A DNA stretch of 64,000 nucleotides from Armillaria gallica. Lineage: Eukaryota > Basidiomycota > Agaricomycetes > Agaricales > Physalacriaceae. The first letter of the stretch is position 1; each line of letters opens with the position of its first letter. Shown here in pieces: positions 14,656-26,899 of the stretch. Made by a program: the position numbers and the translations under genes. The stretch lies in assembly GCA_037576215.1 (NCBI GenBank), contig JBANDB010000004.1, positions 4,464,001 through 4,528,000 of the forward strand, given 5' to 3'. The notes beneath the pieces were generated by a model. It was not told the DNA's origin, searched no databases, and was given only the letters and a program-made list of their open reading frames with translations.

Positions 14656-17513
14656 TAAGTGGATAGTGGTGACTCCGTGGTAAGCAGGGAACCCTCACAA
14701 ATGCGCAAGGGGCTCGATTTCAATGTAATCTACTTTATATAATACTAAAAATAGTGAGTCTACTATGGTGATGGAAAGGGGATGATAAGCGACAGCAGTC
14801 AGATGCACGGCACATTTGGTATCTTGACACTCCAAACCTGATAGACCATTAGAATAGGACTCAGATCTGCCACACACATGTGATGGCCTTCAAATGCTAG
14901 TCCTCTCAGGACATTGCCACAGCCCAAATAGGCACCACTGAGTCTCTGGTATAGGCATTGTATTTTCCACCCTCCTGCTCATCATTTGGGCTCAAAAAAA
15001 ATTCATATGGCCTCTGACACAATATTTGATTGCATTGCCGCTCTATCCCTACAGGCATGCCACCTAATGTCATTGGATGCCTCAAGGTAAGCCAGGATGT
15101 ACTTGTCCATGGGATTATATCAATCCCAATCTGGTAGCTAGAAATTTTTGAAAATTTACACTGCAATTCAGCCTTTTTTACAATGTAATTTAGTGCTCTA
15201 GAGGCACCATGGTAATATAATAGTCACCTGAATACTATTGTCAATGAATCTAGCACTGTGAATTTCTGATTCAGTGAGAAAAACACATTTTTGATGTTTT
15301 CCAGATTTGCTGGTGAAGCGGAAATTCAGATCGATTCCCAATTCACGAAAGAAATGGCTTCAGAATGGGTCAACTACATTGTCTGAAAGAGAAAAGGTTA
15401 TCTAGAAGCCTTCAAAGATGATATATTAAGGTACTGTCTGATTATTGTAGCTAAAAGTTGAATGTATCTCCTACAATATGCATAATGAATAAAAATCACA
15501 TTAAAGTCAGTCTGGGCTGCTTTTCAGTGGATTTTCGAGGGAAAAGCACGACAAAAAATCAAGGAAGATCGGTCCAAAAGTGGGCTCGACCCCCATCGTG
15601 AAACACTCTAATGCATGTTAGGTGCCTTTGAAAATCTCTACATCCGTACATGTTTGTATTGGTGTATCGGGGTGGGTCGGAGGGGTAGTTGGGGTAATAT
15701 CATGTATGATATTGAATATGCAATTTCCCTTTTGCTGTTCAAGATGATACCATGGTCTGTGAAGGGGATATACAACCGTAGAAGCCTCAAAATTGAAGAA
15801 AATCTCTTTAAACAGGCAATATGTATCTAACATCGCATCCTGACCGGCTATAGTCTACATATATATGCATAATAAACATGCCATCAAATATCCTGAAGGT
15901 TCAGAGGCCATCGGAATAAGTGGCTCGAGCAGCAGATGGATTCCAAGCAGCCATTCTGCACACTCGATCACAGCAGTCCGACCAACCAAGCAGCAATCGA
16001 GTGGCTGTGCCGCTTCTTTTACTACCACATCGGCTACGACACTGGCCTATGGATGCTCTCAATAGTCCACTCATGGGCAAACAATAGTATGTTTTATTCT
16101 TTCTATATTTAATATTCTTTTTAGATCTTTTTACGCATCCAGCAGCCCCAAGAGCCTGGATTGCATGCATCCTACCCCCCACAGCCCACGAATGAGGCAT
16201 CGTGTGCGTTCACTAGTGACTACGATGGAGACACCACCACCGTCGATGATGACGACGCATGCCCTGCCATCGCCGGAAATTCGACCCCTACACCCCACTG
16301 ACCCAACACCCTCCACATCGACATCAAGGGCAATCGCTGCCCGCAAGCCACGTCACTAGCCAATGAAGATACCCTACAGGTCGTCAGATTCAATATCGGC
16401 AGCCATCTTGGGGCAAGAGCCACCATGGAATCTAAAACCAATTACCAGGACGATGATGACTACGAGCGAGGTCAGGTGGACCCGAGCATACAGCAGCGCT
16501 ATTCTGCTGGCTGAAGCAGGCCTCTGCTGCATGAAGGAGGATATAGCAGCAGCCGAAGGAGCAGGAGATCTCAAGGAGGACAGTGAGACAAAGGATGGGA
16601 TCCCAATGACCAATGACAGCAACAATGCTCACGAACTTTGGGGAATCTAAGGACAACTGGATGGTGCAACAATTGCACCTGGATCCGTGGCAGTATGGTG
16701 TTTCGCCCGCCAGCAAACGAACCCAGATGTCAAGGACGAATGGGGCAAGGACGACATGGATAACGGATCCAGGCCATCATATTCTGGTGTGTGGCTATTG
16801 GATGACCCAGGGGAAGGTCTCCACTGAAGGCGAAGTGGCAGGGTAAATGTAGGGAGGCCGGAGACGTCGAGGACAAGGGCAGGATAAAGGGTGGGACCCC
16901 AACGGAGAACCACAACAGTGACGGTGACGCCATTCCGGATATCAAGAGAGGAGTCGAAGGTGTCCCGAATGCTCCAAGAACTGTGACCCTACCACGGTTT
17001 GCCTGCCCACCGCCGTCTACCCTGCCATAATTCAATATCGGCCTGCCCCGCTCCATGCATGCACCCCAGCCACACCAGATTCGTGTATCCCCCATTCTTT
17101 GGGTGGGAGAACACGAAGCCATTGTGCACTAGGACCTCCTATGCTCCCCTCATCATGCATTGCTACCCCATCCCGACGCCCACCATGGATGGCTTATACT
17201 AGGGCCAGTGCCACCTCCACCACCCTGCAGCCACTTGTTTGGACGACTACAGCTCCTAGGTTGCTGACAACACTATCCCCATCGCTGCCTGTACCATCAA
17301 CACCCCGCCGTGCCTTTTTTTAAAAATAATGTATTCAGTCTACAAAACATATAAATATTATTCATTTTCCTAATACGGTAAGGACTCTTAGTGCAGTCGT
17401 GTAAGTAACTGATTGTACTAGGCTATTGTTGGATGATCTGGGTTCAATTCTTGGGGCAGTCAATTTTATTGTGTTCATTCCGACATTAGAAAAAGGTCAC
17501 CTAGATTCCTGTT
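14656..17513. other. No supportable gene
   Basis: Only short frames without recognisable domains. The stretch 16130-17300 is richer in GC and Pro/Thr codons and a brief coding-like run lies at about 16000-16080, but no complete exon series could be built. I see no terminal repeats delimiting an element. Confidence 0.5.
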
Positions 17514-17940
17514 TAGGATTGCGCACGAAACCTCCGGGGGTAAGATACCATTTTGTACCGACCCCTCCGTGAGGGGTGTTTTGATACGGTAATTTACCGT
17601 TACTTACCCTATCACATGCATAATCACATGCCTGATGCGCGACATTCGCAAAAATTTCCCAGTATCTTCACTTTCGTATTCTCCTACACATTTTTCTTTC
17701 TCCTGACGTGTGATTCATTGATAATTGCTACAAATATATGTTTCAGACTGTAAATACAATATATATACAATAGGATTGAATATAGTGGTGATATTACTGC
17801 TCATATGTCATCACATGACAGGTAAGTTACCTTGATGAAAACCCCTCCAGCAGGGGGAGGTAAATTACCAGTAGCTAACCGGTAACTTACCGGTCCGAAA
17901 CCCTAGTGTATCAAAACCTAGGGTTTCGTGCGCAACCCTA
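17514..17940. mobile_element. hAT-type MITE, 427 bp, with 8-bp target duplication
   Basis: The left end TAGGATTGCGCACGAAACC (17514) pairs with the right end, whose complement reads TAGGGTTGCGCACGAAACCC (ending 17940). The duplication TTCCTGTT is exact at 17506-17513 and 17941-17948. Inside are repeated GGTAA(C/T)TTACC-type palindromes. No coding sequence, so it depends on a hAT transposase encoded elsewhere. Confidence 0.9.
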
Positions 17941-18376
17941 TTCCTGTTTCAGTATTTTGCATCCAACATTTTTTGGGTGCGCACGGTAGGGGTCGGTATT
18001 AAGGCCCGGGACGAGCCGGTCACTGCTTTGTCACGACCGCGGTGTACCGGCAGCATCGGCATCTCGGGTCACATCTCGTCACGATTGCACTTCCCTGCTA
18101 TTTTGACCACCCAGACGGCATCAGTATCAGCGACGACGAAAAAATCCAAGACTTTGTATAATGAAAATATAGTATATATAAAGGTGAGGTCTACAAATTT
18201 TCTAGAGGAGCGATGAAGAATTGATGTAAACGCTACGGGTCAACATTTTCGGTTGCACTTCTAGGTGATCGATAGTAGTGATACAGGAAACCATAGCAAT
18301 AGCCAACGGCAAAAGATTCACCCAGCAAAAGGTGCGCCGGCACCGCGGCTTATTTTTGAAACTCAGCTGACGTGAG

Positions 18377-18973
18377 ATGGGCCGGTATCTCCGAGCACCA
18401 AGGTCCAAAAGATTGCTACCCTTTCCCCCCATCATGGACAGCCAAGCACTGCAAGAGCTATGGGCAAGACCGCTCATCCCAACCTACCGCATTGTCCTTA
18501 AGCATGGAAAATATACCCTAGATGCTTATCTGCATGGCCTGTTCGTTGCCTACTATGATCGCTTTCATCGCTCCCTCGGTGCTCCAGAGAACCCCCGGAA
18601 CTTGAACTCTGTCCTTGCTTGGAAGCGTCGTGCACTTGCCGTTAGTAACTCCCATTCATTCCATCTAAGCCTGAATGTACTCATTGCTTTGCAGAGCCTT
18701 GCGCTTCTCATGATTAGAATGTATACCGAACACTCCACTACCACGGTGCCTTCGTCCGAGGCATCGCAACCCACCCCTCCTATACCCAATCCTGGGCAAC
18801 AGGGTCTTCAATCTCATGACGACAAGCCTTTGGAGGGCCTATTGTCACCAGGGCCCGTAGTATCATCCGGGCAGGGACCCGCTACTTCTCATCATGACGC
18901 AGACGATGTAGAGAAAGTAAGTCCGGAAGTAGCCGTGTTACTCAACCAAACCATTCACGGATTATTAGAATAA
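18377..18973 (+). CDS. Hypothetical protein
   Basis: 198 codons if unspliced. A 54-nt segment at 18641-18694 begins GTTAGT and ends TTTGCAG, so it is a likely in-frame intron; splicing gives 180 aa. An inner ATG at 18434 (MDSQALQ) is an alternative start. The first half is helical and contains IPTYRIVLKHGKYTLDAY; the second half is Pro/Ser-rich and acidic. I recognise no family. It lies 745 bp upstream of, and in the same orientation as, the integrase-like gene at 19718, so it could be a companion gene of the same element, but nothing else ties them together. Confidence 0.4.
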   Translation: MGRYLRAPRSKRLLPFPPIMDSQALQELWARPLIPTYRIVLKHGKYTLDAYLHGLFVAYYDRFHRSLGAPENPRNLNSVLAWKRRALAVSNSHSFHLSLNVLIALQSLALLMIRMYTEHSTTTVPSSEASQPTPPIPNPGQQGLQSHDDKPLEGLLSPGPVVSSGQGPATSHHDADDVEKVSPEVAVLLNQTIHGLLE

Positions 18974-19717
18974 TTCGCTGCCTATCATGTCTGTCCATGA
19001 TACACAGATCTGCAAACCAGATTCCCGATCGACGACGTCGGTTACTCCAGCGATTAGTGCCAAGCGTGCTCGAGCTTCCAGCATGGACGGGGGTAACGAA
19101 GCTGGGGTAACGATTAAGAGATGCCGGAGCATCTAAACTGTTCTACGGAACTTTGAAGTGAGTTTGATACTCCTTGCGTGACAAGATTGATAACAGGAGA
19201 GTAGTACAATGAATTGATATTTAGTCAGTAAGCAACGCCTCCGTCGACGATGAATACTTCCTATACTCTTCTCACGAGGTAGCGCATATATATGTAGTTG
19301 TGGCCAGACAGCATCGTGTGAAACGAATGAAAACGTGGCGGCAGCAGCTAAACCAATAGCGAACTCCACCTACACGTTCATGATCATAACGGTGGTCCCA
19401 GGTCTGCCACTCCAGGTAAAAGTTTTGATTCGCAATAGACGTAAAGTGACCCTTGGTTCTGACGAGCTGGCAGGAGGTCGTTATCTCTCCTAGTCTATTG
19501 TTTCCTCTAGCTAATCGGAAAGAATCGGGGATGGAAGTTAAAGCTTCTAGCTACAGCCTCGTCGTGTTTGTCTGTGCATGACAGAAACTTAGGAGAACTC
19601 GTCGGCGTCCTATGAATACAGGATTTTGGTTGTTATCTGAACATTCCGTGAGAAATTTTATGAAGCATCATTGGGTTCTACACCTTCTCAGCTTACCGCT
19701 GGCCACACTCATACACC

Positions 19718-21527
19718 ATGGATCCTCTCGCTAATCTTCGTACATCCTTTGAGGAGCTCGAACGCAGAACCGTCAGTGCCATCCGCACACACACCGGAGA
19801 TGCGACAATGCTAGGTCAACAACGCAACGAGGTCCTGAGATTTTTGGAAGCGGTGGAAATTGTATGCTCCAGTACGCTCGTTGCATCGTCCATCTCAATT
19901 CTTTCACAGAACCGACATCTGTTCCCTCTGGCCGAGCTTATCACCGTGCAGCAAAACATTCGCCAATTCACGAACATGCTAGACGCGGCGGTGCACCTTT
20001 CCAATGATCCACCGGATGATAGTCCAGTCATTGAAGTCGCGACAAGAGTACGCACTGGGCGCCGGGGACGACCTCGAATCGAGATTGATTCTACATATAT
20101 GAGGGATTCGATGGACTCCGCGGGACCAAAAGGAAAAGGTCACATTGCCCGCACTTCCAGGTGCTCCGTTCGCACTGTTACAAGGAGACTGGTTGACTGT
20201 GGTTACGCCCTGCCAGGAGAAGCAGTCTACGTTACTCATCGTGATCCTGATGGCGATCCACAGCGGATCTACAGGGGAGCCGGTCGGCCGCCTATAACTT
20301 CGCTTACCAGTGCAGAACTAGACGAGCTGGTGCACAGTACGCTGCTCATCTTTCCGGAGTTTGGTTGGCGTAAGATAGCGGGACATCTAAGGTCTCAACG
20401 GCATCATGTGCCAGAAGTACAGATTCGTGGTTCCTATATTCGCGTTCATGGCGCCCCTGGTCTTTTTGGCGACAGGAGTCTCCACAGAAAGCGCTACCAT
20501 GTGGCGGGCGCGAACTCGCTATGGCACCATGACGGACAGCACGGTAAGTTTTTATCCTGAGGAGTTATATCTCGTTGCCGACTCCTTTAGGCCTCATTAG
20601 GTACAAAATGGTTATTCATGGCTTTACTGACGGCAAGTCTCGACTGGTCACTGGCATAAAGGTTAACAACAACAATACCGCCGCCAGCGTTCTTGCCTTA
20701 TTTCTGAATGCTCGATCCAAGCATGGCACACCTAGCCGAATGCGCGGCGATCACGGTACCGAAAACTTTGAAGTCGCCCAATGGATGCTAGACAATAATG
20801 GGCCTGGTCGTGGTTCATACATATTCGGAAGGTGGATATAGCTATTCTTCTGCTGCAATTTCCACTCATGAAATTTACCAGGAGCGTTCACAACACTCGT
20901 ATCGAGCGTCTGTGGTATGAAGTCACTCACGATTTTGGGATGAAGTGGAAGAACTTCCTCCTTGACCTAGAGGTTCATCATGGCTTGAACCCTAAGAATT
21001 CTAACCACATCTGGCTCATCCACCATCTATGGCTTGACGCTGTCAATGAAGATGCTCAAGAGTGGGCAGAAGTATGGAATAATCATAAGATGAATCTCCC
21101 ACGCTCTGCCCCTCGCACTCCTAGAGAGATGTTCATAACCAGCATGATTCTGGATGGTCCAAGAGGAATAGATGACATTCTCCAAGATTGGGATGCTTAC
21201 GGTATTGATTGGGAGGCAACTGAGGATGCCAGAATCAGGGAACATGTTCTAGTCCAAAATCCTATGGAGTGGGACAGCACCAATCCCTTCAGTGGAGCAC
21301 CTGCACACACTTCCCATGTCCCTTGTGATGCGCCTCCCTGCCCCCTTTCTTCTGATAGTTTGAATATTCTACAAGAAGCATTGGCAGAGCGTGTGGACCT
21401 TTCATCGAGGATCATGGAGGTGCGCCGCTTGGTGTGGCAAGAGGCCCTTAGCCTCTGTGAATATCTTTTTCAGATGCAGGATACAGAGAGCGCAAGCAAT
21501 GGTGATAGTGGGGACGAAGAGACGTAG
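19718..21527 (+). CDS. DDE integrase-core transposase-like protein, intact, 3 exons
   Basis: Exons 19718-20543, 20591-20831 and 20882-21527 are joined by 47- and 50-nt introns with clean GT-AG ends; phases fit and give 570 aa without a stop. A helix-turn-helix-like part (RTSRCSVRTVTRRLVDCGY) precedes an integrase-fold core. Proposed catalytic residues are D272 (WHHDGQHG), D329 (RGDHGTEN) and E364 (NTRIERLW), spaced D-56-D-34-E. VIHGFTDGKSRLV and NGPGRGSYIFGRSVHNTRIE match a group of integrase-core proteins scattered through mushroom and animal genomes. The last 60 residues form a probable coiled region. I found no terminal repeats, so whether it is mobile or a domesticated host gene is open. 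Confidence 0.82.
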
Positions 21528-21822
21528 AAGTGTAACCTGATTCTTGACAAGACTATTTGTAGTAGCCTATATCTGTCCAAGAATGGAAATTTGTCATCGA
21601 AAAACAGTAAAAGAAGTAATTGAACTTGATTTGAACAACACGGTCGCAGAAACCAGTGTTTAAAGACACCACACATATGTGGCAGGCATCCTATGCATCC
21701 TTCTCTTTCGCCAGGACAGACAAGAAGCAAAGCATTGCCTGAGTGCCTCCGCTTCGTCATTTATGAGTCGCTAAATATGTTCACCGTATACGAGCACAGC
21801 CGTAAAAATTACGGTTATTTGA

Positions 21823-21847
21823 CGGGTACGGGTGACACCCGTACCCG
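21823..21847. repeat. Perfect 12-bp palindrome in a TACGG-rich stretch
   Basis: CGGGTACGGGTG, one unpaired A, then the exact complement. The surrounding 21800-21930 is full of TACGG/CCGTA motifs like the subterminal parts of the hAT element at 46457-48314, so it is probably a relic end of a related element. Confidence 0.5.
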
Positions 21848-21965
21848 CACCATATTGATGTTGAGCATGCCCGATGGTACGGTACGGCCGTATTATGGGC
21901 ATACGGTCAATACGGGAGCAATGAGCAATGAACAAGCGGCAGCAACAAATCTCATCCAAATTTGA

Positions 21966-24400
21966 CATACGGTCCTTTAGAACTTATTAGAAGAGAGGCT
22001 GCGTAAATCCAACTGGGGAACAAATATAGCCAAAAAGCAGCCTCACCACACAGTAATAAATTGCCGAAAATCAAGACGATGCCGCACGAAATGAACGTGA
22101 AATACACGATAGAGCACCATTGCTCCCTCAGTATTCAAGTCTCCATGGCTACTAACACAGGTAGAGAAACGAAGTCATATGGCGAGCGAAAAATCTTTCG
22201 GACTCTTTGTCACCGATTTCACTGCTGCGTGAAGTGTACGATCCACCATGTGATGTGCTATTGAACAAAGACAAATCTGAAACATGATCACGTCGATACC
22301 CCTCACAGACGATGCTGATCTGCTCAGGCAAAAAGCGGATGTTACATACCCACTTCATCTTTTACCTTGCTTTCACCGTAGTCGATCCATGGCTAAACAA
22401 ACGGCTCTCAACATCCATTCAAGAAATGATAAGGAAGAAATTCGCTCATCACGCAGGTACTGTCATACCCTTGCCATCAAGCACCGTCTCTAGGACGAAC
22501 CAGTCATCGGCCCAGAAAGATTCAGCTTTGACGAGCTTGACGTAGTCATCCAGTAGCATCGTACCTTCCTAGTGCTCGGGAATGACACCCTTCACCTTGA
22601 GAAAATCAATACATGAAGGGGAAAAGACGCGGAACTCACAATGTCTCTCCAACTATAAAGTTCAGACGAAGGAACCAGCGCTGCCCCTCATGCACGTGAT
22701 TATCCTAATTGTCATCGTCTAGGTCTGATGTGGTACTCGTCTCAGCATCTCCACCATTGAAGGCAAAAGACAAGTCGTAGTCGATGGCATACGTATGGGT
22801 ACGCCGGAACTTGTCGTTTTTGGCGCAATAAGATAATCATATCCTAAGTCGAGGGAAGGATGCCATAGTCTCGAGATAGAAGAGCGGCGTAATATTAAAT
22901 ATACATACACCGGCTTGTGCTTCCGGCAACCCCCGTTCAAGTCACGCGAGAGGATGGTACAATCCTTGCAAATGAAGCCATTCTGAACGAGCTTGACCAG
23001 GGAGAATTTCTCTTCAGACAAGAGTGGAGAGTCCTTCCGGAGGGTACAGTCAATAACCCGCCGCTCGGTGGAAGGCTATCACGCCTCGGAGCGAAGGATG
23101 ATCTCCCTATGACTCAAGGCCCGCGGTGACAGCTGCATTCGATGGCAGGTGGATGATATTTTGGATCGGAGGGAGTCCAAAGAAATTGTGCATGGAGGGG
23201 AAGAGTATAGTCAGAACCAGAACCAGACCCTTGCACGGGCGAAGGAAATTTACGCTGACTGTCCTCCGACTTTGAAGCGGTGCTTGGTGTTAGTACGATA
23301 AGCAATACATCTGAGTCTTTACTTTAGGAACAGCTACGAATCGCGCTCCGTCTCCAGGATCAATAAGTTTCTCTCGGCCGCTGGCAGGAAAATGAAGATA
23401 ATCTTCAAAACCAATGAAAGGAACTCACGTATTGAGGCTATCTCTTGCCAACCTTTTTATTCTTGTGAAGCTGCGTTCGTGAGAGACCGGACAAGTACTC
23501 CGACAACCTCTAGGAAAAGATGAATGGGTAAAGAGACGCGACACTGGATATAAACACCACCTCTCGCAAGGACCCACAGAGCTTGACGTCAAATTGTCAA
23601 TGGTACAACCTAGTTCCATTCGTGTTTGCTACAGCAGACAAGCAAAGCCTGCCATATCTCCCCGTAATCCAGTACCAGCCAGGCTACAGGATTCCTTGGG
23701 GCGACGCTTTCCGGCGTGATCTATGAAGTGATCAGGGGACCACGTAAGGTAACAATGCAGGACGTACTCAAGGGCGGTATCTGAATGATGACCATTAACA
23801 CCAGTGTGCCCCTCAGTTCGAGCGCATTCAGGACCACGTCCAAGGTCGATGACTGGAACGTGCTCAGACGGTAAGTGTCAGCTAGATTTCGAGAATTGGA
23901 TACATCGAGACTCACTGTAAGCGTGTGCGCCGTGAGTATACGCGTCTTGAAGAAATACTGATGGTTTTCGAGACACCGCATAAATCTACAGAGGCTTCGA
24001 ACAGAGAAATGAATACACATGAAAATCGAACAACCAAGCGGTCCTACAGTGGAGACGCCCAGGATTCCCTCAAATATTTTCCTTCGCAGCCTTCCGGGCA
24101 GATAGAACATTTGAACATCAGAACGCGTTGGAAAGGCCTCGACGGCCGCGCCAGATCATCAGTAGGTCTAAAGGATACAATGTTCGAAGATCTATGCTTT
24201 ACGTGTGTTCATATCTCAACTTGAAGATAATTGAAGGTGCATATATCACGTACCGAGAGAATAATGTCATATCCGGCACGATGACGACGAGTGCTCTGAA
24301 CTTAGTCAGCACGTTATGAGGCATTCGCAAGCTCCTGCCTCAACGTCCAGACGACAACGACTCATATTCTTCCGAGCGCACCCATAGAGATCGCTTCTGC
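21966..24400 (-). pseudogene. Decayed coding remnants of an unknown gene
   Basis: Minus-strand stretches read as protein with short possible introns. 22917-23021 contains LVQNGFICKDCTILSRDL. 22700-22810 gives NDKFRRTHTYAIDYDLSFAF followed by an acidic run. 22480-22640 gives LLDDYVKLVKAESFWADDWF. In-frame stops fall between blocks and no complete model can be built. I recognise no domain. Confidence 0.3.
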
Positions 24401-24828
24401 ATAAATGCATGCATATTGATTTGTGTTAGTTTTGTATTAGAGTTTTTTAATCACCTTTTCAATCCCGAAATTCAAGTAATGCCACATCGAGATGATGGAT
24501 TGAGACTGAGAGATGTGAGATGAGACTGTTCTGATTCATGATGCGTATTTATCCCCATACACTGCCGTAACTGATCCCATGACTGCGGATTCAACATTGG
24601 TCCCCATCTCGGAACAACGATCGGAAATATTGACGAAATACCAAACACAACCACGACAACGACGGTCAGATTGGCGACGGGAGAAGTTAGGAGAACTTGA
24701 CAACAGTTGACAGGTAGGGTAGATGGCAGGGCAGGGCTATGGGAATCGGGATTCCGAGTCCTGTGTACAGGCTCGGTCTTATGCGGTTTTTTGGGTAGGT
24801 TCTGGGTGGCGATGCATCAGAATGAGGC

Positions 24829-25519
24829 CGGACCGAGGAGTCCGGCCATCCGACCAGTCCGACCGGGAGTTTTTCTCACTGCGACATGCCCCGAATTTAT
24901 GCCCACAGTTAATGATTACGGTTTCGTAGTGCAGTTGCCTGTGTCCTTGCGTCCGGCGTGCCTGAAGGTACCGTGCCGTGTAATGATGAGATGAGATGAG
25001 ATGAGATGAGATGAGATGAGATGAGATGAGATGAGATGAGATACATACCTTTGGTCATAAAAAGAGTTTTCCAAAGAACAAAATATGCGATTATATATGG
25101 ACGCAGCAAAAAAGGTGCTTAAGTGGCTGTGTTGCATTGCTTCCCGATTTGGTTGGTACTTTCGAGACTCGTCTATGAGCTTTTGGGAGCGGTATATGAC
25201 TATGCTAGATACTAGGAAAAGTTCATGAATATGTCAGAACATAATATCCAACATTTATCGAGGAGAAGGGACGTACACGGTTACTTAGAGCCCTCGATTT
25301 GGCTGGCCATGTGGTCAGTCCGGACCGATCCGGACTCCAAGCGAAAACATCTTTCCTCCTTTAATTAACATCCCTGAAGTCAACCGTATAGTAGGGAGGG
25401 AAGCATAAACATCAATAGAACCTACTTCCAGTGCTTCAGCGCTCGTGCCTCCGCTGTAGGAAAAGATTTAGCGGTGTCCGGACTCATGGTCGGACTCGGA
25501 CTGGTCGGACGGCCGGACT
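24829..25519. repeat. Inverted-repeat element with GTCCGGCC-type ends
   Basis: AGTCCGGCCATCCGACCAGTCC near 24840-24860 recurs inverted near 25495-25518, and a third, partial version (CAGTCCGGACCGATCCGGACT) lies near 25318-25338. The layout resembles a MITE, but no target duplication was found. It abuts the left arm of the large inverted-repeat structure. Confidence 0.4.
24986..25040. repeat. (ATGAG)11 microsatellite
   Basis: Eleven perfect copies of the pentamer ATGAG. Open frames across it are artefacts of the repeat. Confidence 0.98.
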
Positions 25520-25525
25520 ATTTTA

Positions 25526-26841
25526 CATACGAGAAAAAGCCTATCGCGCTCTAGGCTTCGGCTAGTGGTGGGCGGCCGTCTCGAGTTCTTCCCTTACTAC
25601 GGCGAATTCCTATCTCATTTCCTGCGCCTTTCCTTGTCAATGTCCCAGCATTCATCACTATCTTTGCCTGGTCAGCCTGAGACCGATATGCTTCCCTGAG
25701 ACATTGTTGACGCTATGCCCTCTGTGTGGAGGAAAGTCAGTGGCTAGGAAGACATTCATCGCTCGCGGTGATCATTCCACCAACATTGAACTTGCAAGAT
25801 GTCTCTGTCACAGTCGTTTCAGCATAGAGAAGAATGGGTGGAGAACCTTTAAGTCCTTCATTCACGGCAGAGCCCTCCGCGTATTGAGAGCCTTTGACAT
25901 CAAGCAAAGCTAGGATTTCCTCTGGAGACAACCTCGACAGCCGCTATGATGTCGCCGATCCTTGAAGAGACTAGACAGCCCCTTGTGGATCCAGCATCCC
26001 TCTCGCAGATAGCTTCCCGATACACTTCGAGGGCTCGTCTACAATGTTATTCTTCAGTCAAAAGAGACATTCCAAATTTTCATGGAGGCAGCTCGTGATA
26101 GCCCCCATATCAGTATATCACATTGTCTTTGGTCACTGCTCTCGGACGTGAGCGTATTTGGGGGACACGAAGCATGTTTCTTGCCTGGGAAGGTGAAGGG
26201 GCTTTGACGAGCTCGGTTATGGATGCTCAGTGCGTTTTACCCTCTCTTTCGATGCCCTTCTCCGCTGACGCATAGTTTTTGCAGGTCTTATGAACCATTG
26301 TGTCAAGAGTGATATTTCGTGGCGCAGTTGTACAAATTGACTTGAACAGCGTCATCCCCGACATTCTACCCCCAGCCTGAGAGGAACAGCCTTTTAGATG
26401 TTTCGTCCAACAATACTGGACTTTCTCATTCCTCTCAAATGTTTCCTCGCCCCGTTCATCCCAAGCACGGATCTTCCCCTGAAGCGAGAGCAATAGCTCT
26501 TCGTATGCCCACTTGGCCTCTGGATACCCAAAATTGACCGTCGACTCGGCGGGATAGGCCGTTCTGGTACCGGCTGACACCAATCGACAACACTAATTAA
26601 TGATGCAAACATAATGCGTATGCGCTTTGCCAATGATGCCTCAACAATCTTGACCAGGTTGACGAAATGCCGTTTCGACAAGACTGCCATTCTTCGAGCT
26701 CTGTAAAGCGCTCGTCAAGCTACTTTGCGCTTTCCTTCGACCAATACCTTCTGGTGCCATGGTCACTTATTTTTTGGTCTGATAGACATCCCACACAGGA
26801 CTCGGACCTGCCGCGCCCTGCGACAGCTCACCACTTCATGC
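25526..26841 (-). repeat. Left arm of large inverted repeat
   Basis: Reverse complement of 31917-33254. Homology runs from the CATACGAG end to CTCACCACTTCAT. The outermost 150 bp carry small deletions relative to the right arm, while the middle is nearly unchanged. Confidence 0.9.
25562..26583 (-). pseudogene. Arm gene, left copy: broken hypothetical gene
   Basis: Same gene as 32148-33218. The block at 26227-26583 contains GYPEAKWAYEELLLSLQGK, NEKVQYCWTKHLKGC and LDTMVHKTCKNYA, and differs from the right copy by only a few residues. Near the C-terminus, the right-arm codon CGA (33087-33089) is TGA here (25672-25674), a C-to-T nonsense change. The tail REELETAAHH also lacks residues present in the right copy (REEDLIIYELETIAHD). 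No known family recognised. Confidence 0.5.
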
Positions 26842-26899
26842 AGAAGAGGAGGGTGTGATGTGTGACGGGAACGAAGAGTCTGAACGGAAGACGGCCCTG

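Noticed and set aside
24909..25137. Minus-strand frames with SSHLISSHLI runs
   Set aside because: Artefact of the (ATGAG)11 microsatellite.
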